A stretch of 64,000 nt of DNA from Chinchilla lanigera (Eukaryota > Chordata > Mammalia > Rodentia > Chinchillidae), in contig NW_004955425.1 in NCBI RefSeq assembly GCF_000276665.1, positions 22,782,119 through 22,846,118 on the forward strand. Direction: 5' to 3'. The translations under genes and the position numbers were made by a program. Every line of letters starts with the position of its first letter. The stretch's first letter is position 1. Below are positions 22,640 through 35,197 of this stretch, piece after piece. The notes beneath the pieces were generated by a model, which worked only from the letters and a program-made list of their open reading frames with translations, was not told the origin of the DNA and did not search any database.

Positions 22640-23400
22640 GAATATGAGGACAGAGGTAAGGAGCGGAGTGGTATCTAGTGGCCAGATTATGCAAGGCCCT
22701 GTGATTTTAGAGATATTGGAGTTTACTCTGAATAGAAGCGAATACTTGCGAAGCATTTTAAACAGCGGATGCAATATTATTTAGAAGGTAGTCAGTGATT
22801 TTAAGTGCCAGTTATATGACCGATACATTTTAATAACTTTAAAGTAAATTATAGAAATAATTTATTGGCACAATAAATAGGAAGTCTTTCTGCATCTAGG
22901 CAGTTTTGAGGATTAAGTAGTTGGACTTATATTCTAGTGGGAGGAAGGTGGTAAACAAGCCAATATTTGATCATTTGTTCTAAGAAAAGTAAAGCTCTAG
23001 GTTGGGTGAGGAAAGGAAGGAAGGATAGGGTCAAGGTATGGATTGGACTGGAGTTTGTAGTTACAGGGTCAGAAAAAGATTTTGAGCAGTTATTGGACCC
23101 ATACCTGAAGGAGCTGAGTGAGGTACATGCAGGTGTCTGAAATTCCTGCTCACTCACAGGAATAGCAAGTGCTGAGGCCCAGAGGCAGAAGAATATCTGA
23201 TCAACAAAGAGGCCAATGTGGCTGAAGTAAACCGAGGAGGACCAGTAAATTAGTAGCGCTTTAGGTTGGAAAGGGTAAGGGATGGGGAGCAAGATAGGGG
23301 CCAGATTTTAAGGACTTTGATTTCACCCTGAATGATAAGGGGTGCCAGTTGGGGGGTTTGAGTTGAGTGAAATAACCCAGCCTACCTTTTGAAAGGTCTG
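22640..23400 (-). mobile_element. LINE-2 fragments
   Basis: Recognised from antisense L2 ORF2-end sequence: GCCAGATTATGCAAGGCCCT, AGGAATAGCAAGTGCTGAGG, GGCCAATGTGGCTGAAGTAA and GGACTTTGATTTCACCCTGA. A stretch at 22,790-22,920 is unclear. Ancient, non-coding. Confidence 0.65.
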
Positions 23401-23520
23401 CTTTGAGCGGGGCTCAGTGGCACATGCTTATAAACCTTGCCTCCCACTGAAACAGAAGGACTGCAAGTTCAAGGACAACCTGGGCAACATAGCAAGACCC
23501 TGTCTCAAAAGGGAGGGTGG
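23401..23520 (+). mobile_element. B1-type SINE
   Basis: Plus-strand GGGGCTCAGTGGCACATGCT, CTGCAAGTTCAAGGACAACC and CAAGACCCTGTCTCAAAA. It splits the L2. Confidence 0.85.
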
Positions 23521-23559
23521 TTTGGATATACCTAAGAAAACAATAAGTAAACAAATAAA

Positions 23560-24215
23560 AAGAACTACTTTGCCACTTGAACTTGGAGTAGATTGCAGAT
23601 CTGAAGCAGGGAGACTATTTTGCAGTAACCTAGACAAGAGGAGATGATGATTAGACAATACTGATGGTAGTAGAGAGAAGTGTTCGAATTCTAGGTAGAT
23701 TTTGAAAGCAGGACCAACAAGATTTGCTGATGGTTTGGATGTGCTGTGTAAAAGAAAAGATACTGAGGTTAGGCACAAAGTCTGTTTCCTATACAGCTAG
23801 GTGTTTGGAATTGCTGTGGGTGAAAATGAAGAAGATTGTACAAAGATACATACATTTTTTTAAGTGGGAAGGGACCAGAGGTTTGGGCAAGTGAAGCTGG
23901 AGATGCTGTTAGGTATCCAAGTAGAGGTATTAAATAGGCAGTTGGTTATAGGAATCTGGAGTTTTAAGGGAAAAGTCAGATTAGAGATACAAATTTGGAA
24001 GTTATCAGGAAGGTATTAAATACGATGAAGTTGGATGAGGTATCAAGAGAGGGAGTGTAAAAAGAGAAGCCCTGCATATTCATAGAGTAACTAGGTCAGA
24101 TAATGCAAATCATCAGTCCCATGGAGGACTTGGTAACTTCGACAAGCATTTTAGGTACAGTGGTGGGGCTTAGAGCCTGATGGATAGGTTCAAGAGGGAA
24201 AGGAGAAGAGGAATT
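23560..24215 (-). mobile_element. LINE-2 fragment, continued
   Basis: Antisense L2 order continues: CTATTTTGCAGTAACCTAGA, TTTGCTGATGGTTTGGATGT, TAGGCAGTTGGTTATAGGAA and TCATCAGTCCCATGGAGGAC. The B1 at 23,401 apparently inserted into one L2 copy. Confidence 0.7.
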
Positions 24216-24504
24216 GTATGTAATGTGCATTCTAGTACAGAGAGCAAAAAAATTGACCAGTCCCTGAAAAGGAATGTTATGTCAAGATACATATTTTTTT
24301 TAAGATGGGAGAAACTATTATTTTGTTTACTGGTAGAACCATCTGATGGAGAGGAGGAAAAAATTGATGATATAATAAAGGAAAATCACTGAAATAATGT
24401 CCTGTCTCATTGCAAAAAATTTAGCAAGCAGAGTAGCAGTAACATAGTTTTTATTTTAGCACCCATAATCAGTTAACATGATGTAGATCTTCTGTGGCTT
24501 TTTG

Positions 24505-25095
24505 GTATATAAGCACGTGTTGCTTTTTTAAAAAAATTAATTTTGGGGTACACTTTATATATACATAATGATCACATTCATCATAGGGAATTTGCATCTG
24601 TACATAATATATCTTGATTCTTCCTTTTTTCCTCTTGCCCCTCCCCGTTCAGCTCTTCTTCCTGAACTCATATACTAAAGGTTTGTTTCCATTTTTTCCT
24701 TCTATTCTCTTATTTTACTTCTTCCCTTTTCCCTTCCCCTCCATTGTTCCCCTTCCCATTTGAACATTTTCTTCCTGCTTCTCAATATCTAACATTCATT
24801 TTGGTCCTTATTTACCCTTTTGGTTTCTCAATACAAGAGAAACAATGTGATATTTAAACATGTGTCTGATTTATGTCACTTAAAATTATGGTCTTGAGGT
24901 GGATCCATTTGCCTAAAAACATCTTAAGTTTATCCTTATTTATGGTAGTGTAGCACTCCATTGTATATGAAAATCACATCTTTGCCATTCATCTGTTGAT
25001 GGCATCTGGGCTATTTCCAGTGTTTCGCTGTTACAAAGTGCGCTGCTACAAACATAGGTGTGCATATATTGCTGTGGTGTGGATGCTTTTAACTT
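24505..25095 (-). mobile_element. LINE-1 3' end (copy a)
   Basis: Poly(T)/A-rich start, a pyrimidine-rich 3' UTR (about 24,610-24,780), then ORF2 end with CATTCATCTGTTGATGGCAT, read antisense. 5'-truncated at about 25,095, where a second copy begins. Confidence 0.75.
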
Positions 25096-26765
25096 TTTAA
25101 AAAAAATTGTATGAAAAAAGGTAACACAAAATTTCATAACAAAATAATAGGAGAATAATAATAGTTAACACATTACAATGTTGTTATCTTTAAAGTAGTT
25201 GCTCAGGGTATAAGATATGGGCATAAAAATTTCTCCAATCCATATTAACACAAACCTTCCTTTTTAACAAACCAAGAATCACTAGTAGTGTAACTGACTT
25301 GCATTATCCCCCTTTGGCCTGCTGTCCTTTCCCCTTTCACCCCATCCTAGCTCCTTTTTCATTTTGAACAATTTCTTCCCAGTTCATAGTATCTATTGTA
25401 TATTTTAGGCCCCGTTATTTACTGTTTTGGTTTCTCACACTAGGGATACAACATGTGAGTCTGATTTATTTCATTTATGAGTATGGTCTCAGGTTACATC
25501 CATTTACCTATTTCAAGTTTATCTTCATGGCTGAGTAGTACTACATTTGTATCAGTCAGGGTTTTACTGGAGAAACAGATATAACACAAGATGTACAAAT
25601 TATAAGAAATTACAAGATTGGCTTATGACGGTCAGCTGGAGAGTTGTATGGGGAAGTGTGCAGAGGGTGTCTGACACTGAAGACTGAAGGAATCAGTCCA
25701 GGGTCTGGATTTCACTGCAGAGTTCCATGGGCAAGTCCGTACCAGGAGGCCGATGAGTCTGCGACGGAAGGCTGAAGGATCCAAGGTGGAACCTGAAGAG
25801 TCTGCACTAGAAGCCAGGAGACAAGTCCAAGCTGAAGGTGAAGACTGGAGCTCCTCCAAAGGAATAGAAGTACCTCTGTACTTCTTCATTTCCCTTTTAT
25901 ATTATCTAGGTGATGATCTACCCTACGATGGCTCCTCTACACCCTAGGGTGGCTCCTCTACACCCTAGGGTGTAGAATTACTGAGCCAATTGCTGAGCCC
26001 AGTTTAGTTATGCTTCTAAACTTCTCAAGTTGACATAATCAATCAACCATTACAACATGGTATAAAAATACCACATCTTGTTTATCCGTTCCTCGGTTGA
26101 TGGGCATTTGGGTTGTTTCCAAAGTTTAACTATGACAAATTGTGCTGTTACAAACATGGGTTTGCATATATTGCTGTGCTATAATGTTTTTAATTCTCCT
26201 GGGAAGATATCCACAAGGGGAATAGTTGGGTCGAATGGGACCTCTAGTCCTAGTTTTTTGAGGAATCTCCAACTGGTTTTCACAGTGGTTTCACCAATCT
26301 ACACTCCCACCAACAATGGAGAAGGGTTCCTTTCTCCCCCAGCCCTGCTAGCATTTGTTATTGTTTGATTTCTTGATAGCCATTCTTTCTGGGGTGAGGT
26401 GGAATCTTAGTGTTGTTTTAATTTGCATCTCTTGAATGTCCAGTGATGTTGAACATTTTTTCGTATATTTGCCATTTGTATATCTTCATCTGAGAAGTAT
26501 GTATTCATCTCAAATGCGTTTTTTTATTGGATCTTTGAATTTGGGGGGTCTGATGTTTTTCAATGCGTTTAACTCTTTCAGGAAGATATTTAGAAGGGGA
26601 ATAGCTGGGTTGAATGGAACCTCCAGTTGTAGTTTTGGAGGAAAATCCATGCGGAATTGGTTGTAGCCGTTTACATATCCACCAATAGGGAAGAAGGATT
26701 CCTTTGTTATTGGTTGATTTCTTGGTGATAGCCATGTTTTCTGGGGTAAGATAGAATCTCAATCA
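25096..26765 (-). mobile_element. LINE-1 3' end (copy b), split by LTR
   Basis: A second antisense L1 3' UTR and ORF2 end. The sequence GGCTGAGTAGTACTACAT resumes after the LTR as ATGGTATAAAAATACCACAT. Around 26,555-26,765 a segment repeats 26,195-26,340 (GGGGAATAGYTGGGTYGAAT), which suggests a further short fragment or a duplication. Confidence 0.75.
25548..26054 (-). mobile_element. ERVL/MLT2-like solo LTR
   Basis: Reverse-oriented LTR: begins TGTATCAGTCAGGGTTTTAC and ends CAATCAACCATTACA on the + strand, so TG...CA on the minus strand. Five-base flanks ACATT and ACATG differ by one base. Inserted in L1 copy b. It holds a 21-bp tandem duplication and an 18-bp palindrome at 25,930-25,975. 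Confidence 0.75.
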
Positions 26766-27782
26766 AGAAATGTCAGAGCTGAACGAAGCCTTTGAATAAA
26801 CAAACTTAATAGGTATATCTAAAGAGTGTTCCATCCCACAACAACAGAATACACATTCCTTTCAGTTGCACACAGGACTTTCTCCAAAATATAGCACATA
26901 CTAGCTTATAGAACATGCTTAAGTAAATGAAAAGGAACTAAAATTATCCAATGTAGATTATCAGATCATAGTACAATGACACTGGTAGTTAATGGCAATA
27001 GAAACCCCAAAAACTCCGTAAACACATGGCAGTTACATAACACATTCCTGAACAACCAGTGAGTTACAGATGAAATTAAAGAAAAGAATTAGTTTCTATG
27101 ATTAAATGATAATGCCAATACAACACACCAGAACTCATGGGATACAATGAAAGGAGACCTATAAGAAAATTTATAGTGGTGCACTGCCACATCAGAGAAA
27201 CAACCTAATGTTGAATCTCAAGCTTCTACAGAGCTTCTAGAAAAGAGCAAGTTAAATCTAAAATGGACACAAAGGAGATTATAAAGATCAGAGCAGATTT
27301 AATGTAATTGAGACTAAGAAAACAATACAAAGAACCAATGAATCAAAAGAGTTGGTTCTTTGAAAGACTAAATAAAACTGACAAACCTTTAACCAACCTT
27401 ATCAAAAAAAGACAAGTCTTAACTCCATGCTATCAGAAATGAAAAGGGCCAAATCACAACCAATTCTGCAGAAATCCTGAAAATCATCAATACTTTCATC
27501 AAGAACCTTTATCTTAGTAAGATGGAAAATGCAAAAGAAATAAACAGTTTCCTAGGTATGTATGAATTACCAGAGCTGAATCAAAAAGATATAAAAAATT
27601 TTACATAACCCAATATCAGTCAATGAAATTTAAAAAGTAATGAAAAGACTACCAAAAGAGAGAAGCCTAGGTCCTATCTAATGCCACTACTCCTCAAACT
27701 CTTTAATGAAATTGAAAGGGAAGAAATACCTCCAAACTTGTTCCAGAAAGGAAGCATTACACTGATACCAAAACCAGTTGAT

Positions 27783-28165
27783 CTGGTCCAGTTGATCTAT
27801 TTGTGACAGTGGGACATTGAATTCCCCCATTATGATTATATTAATGCTTATCTCATGTTTCATATCCATTAAAGTTTGTTTTATATAGTTGGATGCACTG
27901 CTGTTTGGTGCATATATATTTATGATTGTTATCTCTTCTTGGATTGTACCCTTAACAAGTAAACCTTCTTTGCCTCTTCTGATCAGTCTTGGATTGAAAT
28001 TTACTTTGTCTGAAAATAGAATAGGTACCCCTGCTTTTTTCTGGATTCTATTTTTTTTTCTGTACCAGGAATTGAACTCAGGGCCTCGTGCTTGCCAGCC
28101 AGATGTTTTGCTATGGAGTTACATCCCTGGCCTTTTTCTGGATTCTTGTTGCATCAAGTATTGTT
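27783..28165 (-). mobile_element. Inverted L1 endonuclease block
   Basis: Antisense L1 endonuclease sequence with an ID element at its right side, sandwiched in plus-strand RT sequence. The plus-strand segments overlap by about 14 codons (SITLIPKP side versus ASLIPKS side). Confidence 0.7.
28050..28134 (-). mobile_element. ID SINE in inverted L1 block
   Basis: T-run, GTACCAGGAATTGAACTCAG, GTGCTTGCCAGCCAG and GAGTTACATCCCTGGCC. The L1 words CTTTTTTCTGGATTCT recur on both sides as the target duplication. Confidence 0.85.
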
Positions 28166-29264
28166 TCTGAAACTCATTTCCGGAAGCCAGCATCCCTCTA
28201 ATCCCAAAAGTGACAATGACCCAACTGAAAAAGAAAGCTACAGGCCAATCTCCTTAATGAACATAGATACAAAAATTCTCAGTAAGATATTGGCACAAAG
28301 CCTGGAACATGTTATCAAAAGGATCATACACCAAGTAGGTTTCATCCTAGGTTTACAAAGATGATTCATCATATGCAGACCAACAACTGTAATACACCAC
28401 ATAAACAGCAGGGGCAAAAATCACACAATCCTGTCAACAGATGCAGAAAAACCTTTTTGATAAAAATCCAATATTCAATCATGATAAAACCCATGGGAAA
28501 AATAGCTACAGTGTAGAAGAACCTTTTCTCAATCTGATAAAAGCCATTTATGACAAGCCAATGCCCAACATCATATTAAATGATGAAAAACTGAAAGCTT
28601 TTGCTTTAAAATCAGGAATAAGACAAAGATGCCCATTATTACCACCCTCGTTAAAAATACTACTAGAAATCTCAGCCAGCATTAGGCAAGATAAAGAAAT
28701 GAAAGAAAAGGATACATTTAGGAAAGGAAGAAATCAAAGTGCCATTATTTATAGATGACATCATCCTCTACATAGATGAACCAAAAAATTCCACCAAAAA
28801 ACTCCAAGAATTAGCAACCAAATTCAGCAGTGTAGCATAACAGAAAATCAACACCCAAATCAATAGCACTTTTTATACCAAAAAATGAACTTAATGGAAA
28901 ATTAGGGAAAAAGTACCATTCATAGTAGTACCAAGAAAAATACTTAAGCATTAACCTAACCAAGGAAGGGAAAGACCTCTACCACAAAAACTACAGTACT
29001 CTGAGAAAGGAGACTGAAAAGGACATCAGAAAATGAATATTTTCTGTTCCTGGATAAGCAGAACCAATCTAGTCAAAATGGCTATTCAAAATTGATAAAA
29101 AGATTTAATGCAATCCTGATCAAAACACCTGTAGCATTCCTCATGGAACTCAAGAAAACAATCCTAAAATGCATATGGAACCAGAAGAGACCCAGAGTAT
29201 CAAAAGTAATCCTGGGCAACAAAAGCAAAGCAGAAGGCATCATGTGTCTAACCTCAAGTTACAC

Positions 29265-29400
29265 TGTAAGGAAGGGAGGGAGGTGGTAGGGAGAAAAGGA
29301 AAGAAAGAGGAGAGGGAGGAGGCGAAAGGGAGAAAGATGGAGGGAGAGGGAGAGGAAGAGATTGTTCTAGGGTACAACAGAGAAGAAGAGAGGATGGATT
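29265..29400. repeat. Purine-rich (GGA/GAA) tract
   Basis: Low-complexity GA-rich sequence directly after the mosaic L1. Confidence 0.85.
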
Positions 29401-29429
29401 TGAAATCTTGAAGACATACAGACCTTAGC

Positions 29430-30165
29430 AAATGAGATGCATAAATGGTTCCACCATCTGATGAGAGTGAGAAAAGGAAGTAGGAGGGATAAAAGTTTAA
29501 GGAGAGTGCTAAAGTAGCTACTAGAGACAATGGGAAGGCCTGTTGACAGAAAACTGGGAAGGATTGTTGGACAGCAGTGAAGCCTGGTCTAATTGGAACG
29601 GGAGACTATTGGTCTAAATTGGCAACAGTCTCATCATCTTCTGTAGCTGTGTTCAGCAGTGGTGCATAGGTGTGGTACAGATTAGGTGTTATGAATGACA
29701 GTGTGGCAAAAAAGTTCAGGATATTGGTAAGAAAGATACTGTATTGCAGAAATTAAACATGGTATCTAAGTTGGAGTGGGAAAGTTGTAAAGTGGTAAGG
29801 AACTTATAGGGGAAGAACAGAGAAATCAGGGACCAAAAAGTCTCTAAAAAGTCAAAGGACCATTAGTAACTCAGTGACAAGTTTTCATGTCCAGGCTCTA
29901 TGATGGGCATGCCTGCCCAGCAAACCATACTGCCTTACAAGTCAATTTAAGCCATGTTTCTACTACCTTCATCCAGCGGAGGTAAGAAGCAGGTTTGGCC
30001 CTCTTCTCAATTCTTAAACACAATGCAAAAACTGTATGATCAACTTTCATGGCTTCCCCAAACTGCATTCTCTCTTGTCAGTAAAAGTGAGTTCCAACTC
30101 TTCTTCCCCCATCAGTGTTGACTATACTGTTTCTTCCTTAGTCTCTCCTTACATATATACCACAC
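29430..30165. other. Intron 1 segment, nothing firmly recognised
   Basis: Possibly old L2-derived sequence but without a clear diagnostic block. No gene. Confidence 0.35.
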
Positions 30166-30169
30166 TGTG

Positions 30170-30715
30170 CACTCAGTGATTTGAGGGCCGTACGACTCAC
30201 AGCTCTATCCGCAGCTCAGTACCTCTCCTGAGTATTGCCTCTGTCAGTCTGCTTGCTTAATGGACAGATGTCCAGCTATCAGTTTCAAACTCACCAGATC
30301 CAGAACTCAGCACTTGCCTCCTTAATCCAAATTTACTCTATCTTTTGTGTTTCCAGTACCGCAGAATAATACCATTCTCTGACCTATCTAGTTCAAAAAC
30401 CTAGGTGCAACCAGAGAATCTTTCTAAAACACACCTTGCTATGCTGCTCCTATACTTACAATCCTTGGTATTTCTTTACCACACAAACTTTCGTGATCAT
30501 GTCCAAATTTCCAAGCATAGTATGCAAGATCATTCATAATACAGACCTTGGATAATTACCTTTCAGTTATCTTTTACAAGTGTCTCATTTCCTCCCAACT
30601 CTTTCTACCAAACCAAACTTTTCCCTGTTCCCCAAATAAGCCCTAAGTCCTTGTCTATAAGCAAGCAGAGTCCAATAGAGTATTCTCTGTTTACAAGAAT
30701 ATTCCTTATGTACAT
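30170..30715 (+). mobile_element. LINE-2 fragment
   Basis: Sense L2 ORF2-end sequence: GGACAGATGTCCAGCTATCA, TTTCAAACTCACCAGATCC, AACCTAGGTGCAACCAGAGA and TACAATCCTTGGTATTTC. Ancient. Confidence 0.6.
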
Positions 30716-31194
30716 TATCCAATATAGTAAATGATTTAAAGGTGACTAGTACAACTGTGAAACTAAATTTTTTATTTTAATTAAATTTAAGTAGTTACAT
30801 TTGGCTAGTGGCTGCCATATTGAACACTACAATTCTAAACCTATGTTTATACCATTCCCTCTGCCAGGTATGACAGGTATGTAAATAGTACTCATTCCTT
30901 TCCTAGATAACTCCTTTATTTAGTACTAAATAATTGAGATATCTTTCTGTATAAATTATTTAAATCTCTTAGCTGTAGAACCTCATTTGCATATCACGGT
31001 TGTTTATTTTCATAATCGTTTGTGCTTCTCCCAAGATAATTCCTCAATTTGTCCTAAAAAGACTATCACTTTAAGAAGTGAACATGTGCCATATATGAGT
31101 GACCAAGAAAGAGCAAATTATAACACTGACATACTATGCCATGAAAACATGTATCTTTGCTTTAAAGCATTTATATATATATTTTAAATAAAGA

Positions 31195-31365
31195 GGAAAT
31201 GATAGTAGGAAGTAGGGAGACATCTTTTTCAAATGGGAAGGGAGAGGGAGGGGAGGGAAAGGGGATGAAAAAGCGAGTTATGTTATTGTGCACATTACCA
31301 GCTTCCCACTAGGAATGTAAGCATTGTATACTGCAAACATGTACTAATAAAAGACTGGAAAAAAC

Positions 31366-31366
<1 letters not shown>
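31195..31366 (+). mobile_element. LINE-1 3'-end fragment
   Basis: Polypurine GGGAAGGGAGAGGGAGGGGA followed by an L1 3'-tail-like segment and AATAAA at about 31,346; similar to 43,205-43,460. Then a (CA)n tract. Confidence 0.5.

Positions 31367-31368
<2 letters not shown>

Positions 31369-31408
<40 letters not shown>
31369..31408. repeat. (CA)20 microsatellite
   Basis: Forty bases of perfect CA repeat. Confidence 0.98.
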
Positions 31409-31412
<4 letters not shown>

Positions 31413-31559
31413 TATGGCATGTAACAGTGTTTCAGTTATGGACCTCTTGTGATGGTGGTTCCAAAAGATTCTATCACCTAGTGATGTAACAGCTACCCTA
31501 GTTTGTGTGAATACACACTGTGATGTTCACACAAGAGTGCCTAAAGAAGCTTTTCTCAG

Positions 31560-32420
31560 AACACGTTTTTATTTTGAGTTTCTCATATGAGAGAAACATG
31601 CAGTATTTAATTTATGTGCCTGATTTCACTTAGCATTATGATCTCAAGGTACTGTACATCCATTTTCCTACAAATGGTTCAGATTCATCCTTCTTTATGG
31701 CTGAGTAGTACTCTATTGTGTATATATACCACATTTTCTTTACCCATTCATCTGTTGATGGATCTGTAGGCTGCTTCTAAGATTTGGCTATTATAAATTG
31801 TGTTTCTGGAAATACAGGTGTGCATGTATCACTGTAATATGATGTCTTTAACTCTTTTGGGAAGATGTCTAGAAGATGTATAGCTGAGTTGAATGAATTT
31901 CTATTTTTCAGTTTTTGAGGACTCTATATGGATTTCTACAGTGGTTGTACTAATTTACATTCCCACCAACAATGCAGAAGGGTTCCTTTTCTGCCATAAC
32001 CTCACCAACATTTGTTGTTTTATAAGTTTGTGGAAACAGCCTTTCTTTCAGAGTGAAATGGAATCTTAGTGTCATAAGAAGTACCTATTTATTTCAGTTG
32101 CCCATTTTTTGATTGGATCTTTCATTTTGGGAGGTCTAATATTTTAAATTACTTACATATTTTAGATTTTAATCTCTGTTCAAAGTAGCTGGCAAAAATG
32201 TTTTCTCATTTTGTATGTTTTCTCTTTAGTATTTTGGTTGGTTCTTTTGCTATGCAGAGCTTTTTTAATTTATGTGATCCCATTTGTTGATTCTTTGTGT
32301 TACTTGTGCGATTGGGGTCCTACTGACAAAATCCTTGCCTGTGCTTTGTCTACCAGAGTTTCTCTTATTTTCTTTTCCAGCAGATTCAGTGCTTCTGTTT
32401 TAATATCTAGGTGTTTGTGG
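31560..32420 (-). mobile_element. LINE-1 ORF2 C-terminal part and 3' side
   Basis: Antisense L1: ATGGCTGAGTAGTACTCTAT, CCCATTCATCTGTTGATGGA, CATTCCCACCAACAATGCAG and TTTTGATTGGATCTTTCATT. May be the 3' part of the L1 that resumes at 32,700 after an internal loss. Confidence 0.8.
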
Positions 32421-32424
32421 AGCT

Positions 32425-32560
32425 AGAAGGGGACCTGGGAATAGGGAAGGAGAACTGAAAGTGATTAAATGCCATATGTATATGTGCCAGTTCTGTAAGG
32501 TAAATATAATTATTATGTATTACAAGTATACTAATTTAAAAGAAAACAAGCTTTGAAAAA
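32425..32560 (+). mobile_element. LINE-1 3'-end fragment
   Basis: AGAAGGGGACCTGGGAATAG, then an AT-rich tail like those at 31,195 and 43,360. Inserted between two minus-strand L1 segments. Confidence 0.4.
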
Positions 32561-34526
32561 AAGACAACCCTTGAGTGTACATGGGAAAAAAAAACAACCC
32601 AGAAGATCTACGTCATGTTAACTGATTCAGTCTATTAAAAATGCAGGTTACTTTATAGCTAATCTACGTTTACTATGTTTTTTGCAACGAAAAAGGACAT
32701 TATTTCATTATTTTAGTGTTCAGCCTTTCTTAAACTAGGTTTGGGTTTGGATTGTTGTTGTTTTTCATGTACTTTAAGATTCATCATTAGGTTATTTATT
32801 TGAGCTTGCTCTTTTTTTTTTTTTAAATTGTGAGCATGGAATGCTTTGTTTCCCTCGTAGGACTGCTTTCTTTATGTCTGTAGGTTCTAGTGTGTTGTAC
32901 TGGTATTGTCATTAGATTCTGGAAAGGGTTTAATTTCTTCCTTGATTTCTTTTGTGACCCACTGAATGCTTAGCAGTATGTTAAGTTTCCATGTGTTTAT
33001 AAATCATCTGTGGTTTCTTTTGTGATTTCTAGTTTTCAGTGCACAGTGGTCTGATAGTATACATGGGGTCATTTTGATTCTTTTGTGTTATCTGGCTTTA
33101 TGGACTAATATGTGGTCTATTTTGGAGAAAGTTTTGTGTGTTGCTGAGAAGACAATGCATATTCTGTTGCAGGGCAGAACACTGTGAAGGTATCTATTAA
33201 ATACATTTGTTCAAAGGTGTGGTCTGGCTGTCATATTTCTTTGTTGGTTTTTGTTCAGTTGATCTGTTTCCTTGTGAAAGTGGGGTATTGAGGTCACCCA
33301 CTATGATTGTGTTGGTGTTTATTTGATCTTTTATGTCCCTCAGTATTTGCTTTATGAAGTTAGGTACTCCAGTATTCAGTAGATATATATTTACAAGTGT
33401 TCTCTTCCTGTTGGTTTGTTCTCTTAACTATAATGTGGTGACCTTCTTTGCTTCTTGTGGTTAGTTTTAGCTTGAAGTTTTCTTTGTCTGAGAGTAAAAT
33501 TATTCCTGTTTGCTTATGGGGTCCTGGTGCAAGAAATAATATTTTCTATCCTTTGTTTTTTTTTTTAATCTGAGTATCTTTTTTAATTCAGTGAACTTCT
33601 TGAATCCAGCAGGCTATAGGATTCTGTTTCTTTGATCCAGAGTATGTGCCTTTTAATCATGGAGTTGAGGCCAGTAACATTAAGAGTTACTACTGAAAGT
33701 TACTACTGAAAATTACTATTGATTTATTTCTGTTGTTGTGTCCTTTTTCTGCTGATGACTCCTTTATTATTCCTTTTTTGTTTAAAGCTTGATACTTTGC
33801 TTGATATATTCAATCTATCTGAATTTTTGACTTTATTCTGTTTAAGAGATTCTTGACTATATTTTGGAGTACTAGTTTGGTGTTCATGTATCTCTTAAGT
33901 TCTTTTTCTTGGAATGTTCTTTTTTTTCATCTACTTCTAATGAAAATTTTTGCAGGATATGTTAGTCTACGTTGGAAGGTACTTTTATGGCTTAAAATAC
34001 TTCATTCCAGGCTGTCTTGGCTTTTAAAGTTTGTGCTAAGAAGTTTGCTCTAATCCTAATGTGTTTATGATTATTTGCTTTTCTCTGACAGCTTTAAGAT
34101 TCTTTTTGTTGGAGGTCTGGCATTTTGACTAAGATGTGTCATGGGTGGCTTCTCTCTTTCTCATGGTTGGTGTGTTCTGTAAGCTGTGGTTAGCTGTGTT
34201 TTGAAATCTTCTCTCATACTTGAGAAGTTTTCTGTTATGATTTCTGTTAATACAGCTTTTATTCTGTATGTGCTGCTTTTTAGTGTCTGCCTAACTCTGA
34301 TTAGCCTTACATTGTTCTGCTTACCATCATCTAGTAGCGGTTAAGTGAACTTTTCTTGTTTTCTTACCATTTTTAAGGCTTCTCTGAGTAACTCCTCTGA
34401 TTTAACATTTTCTCCTTGATTTCCGAAACCCTGTGTTTACATTGGTCATTTCTGCAGTTTATGAATTTTGTACAACTTTTATCACCTGCATTTCTGATTG
34501 ATACCTTTTACTGAAGTCTGCATCTT

Positions 34527-34606
34527 TTTTTTTTTTACTGGGAATCCAACTCACGACCTTGCACTTGCCAGGCAGGCGCTGTGCCTCTTAGTTATATCCC
34601 CAGCCC
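34527..34606 (-). mobile_element. ID SINE in L1
   Basis: TACTGGGAATCCAACTCACG, CCAGGCAGGCGCTGTGCC, TATATCCCCAGCCC. Flanked by TGAAGTCTGYATCTT at 34,512-34,526 and 34,608-34,622. Confidence 0.92.
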
Positions 34607-35197
34607 TTGAAGTCTGTATCTTCAGTAAATTTGTCATTCATGTTTTAAACTTTCAGTCAACTTTTCCAACTTGGTATTTGTTTCTCCCATAACCACACTG
34701 GTCAGTTTGTGTGCTATAATCAACTTTTGGGGCATGTCCTCTTTGAACCCCTCAAGTTTCTTTACCTCTTCTTGAATACATTTGTAAAGCTTCACTACCT
34801 GGTGTTTGCTTTCCTCTCCATTGATGACCTGTGGGTCTGCTTTGGGAAAGTTGGGAGACCTTGGAGGCTTTTTGTCGCCTTGTTTCCCCATGATTCTGTG
34901 TGTTATCTTGTGCATGTGTGTGTGCGTGCATACATGCATTTTTTTTTTTTTTTTTTTGGTGCTGGGGGGTTGAGGTTCAGGAGAGGGAGGAGAGTCTCAT
35001 TGTAGTTAATATGAAGAGTTTTTTAGTTAGAGTCTGTCCTTCAGTTTTGTGTTTGTGCCTTTATTTGTCCAGGGATAGTGTTTACCCTTTCAGATATTCA
35101 ATTTAAAAAGTTGGGACCCTATCATTGTATAATGAGGAGAAAATTTACTGTTGGTTAAAACAACCTCAATGGATTTGACAAATAAATCACTTATAGT

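Larger units (their letters stand above)
26766..29265 (+). mobile_element. Mosaic LINE-1 ORF2 with inverted inner block
   Basis: Plus-strand L1 endonuclease/RT sequence runs from about 26,770 to 27,782 and from about 28,166 to 29,265 ([20 protein letters not shown] at 28,190-28,250, KSGIRQRCPL near 28,610). Between them a minus-strand endonuclease block (27,783-28,165, with IIMGEFNVPLSQIDQ) is inserted. It ends in a purine-rich tract with no true 3' UTR. Many stops and shifts. Confidence 0.75.

Noticed and set aside
31369..31408. CA repeat (and TG repeat at 41,391) as regular arrays of interest
   Set aside because: Ordinary microsatellites. The genome is mammalian, so CRISPR arrays are not expected and none has spacers.
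34938..35005. T-run followed by GTGCTGGGGGG as a possible SINE or G-quadruplex site
   Set aside because: It lies in L1-derived DNA, has too few G-runs for a convincing quadruplex and no complete SINE body.
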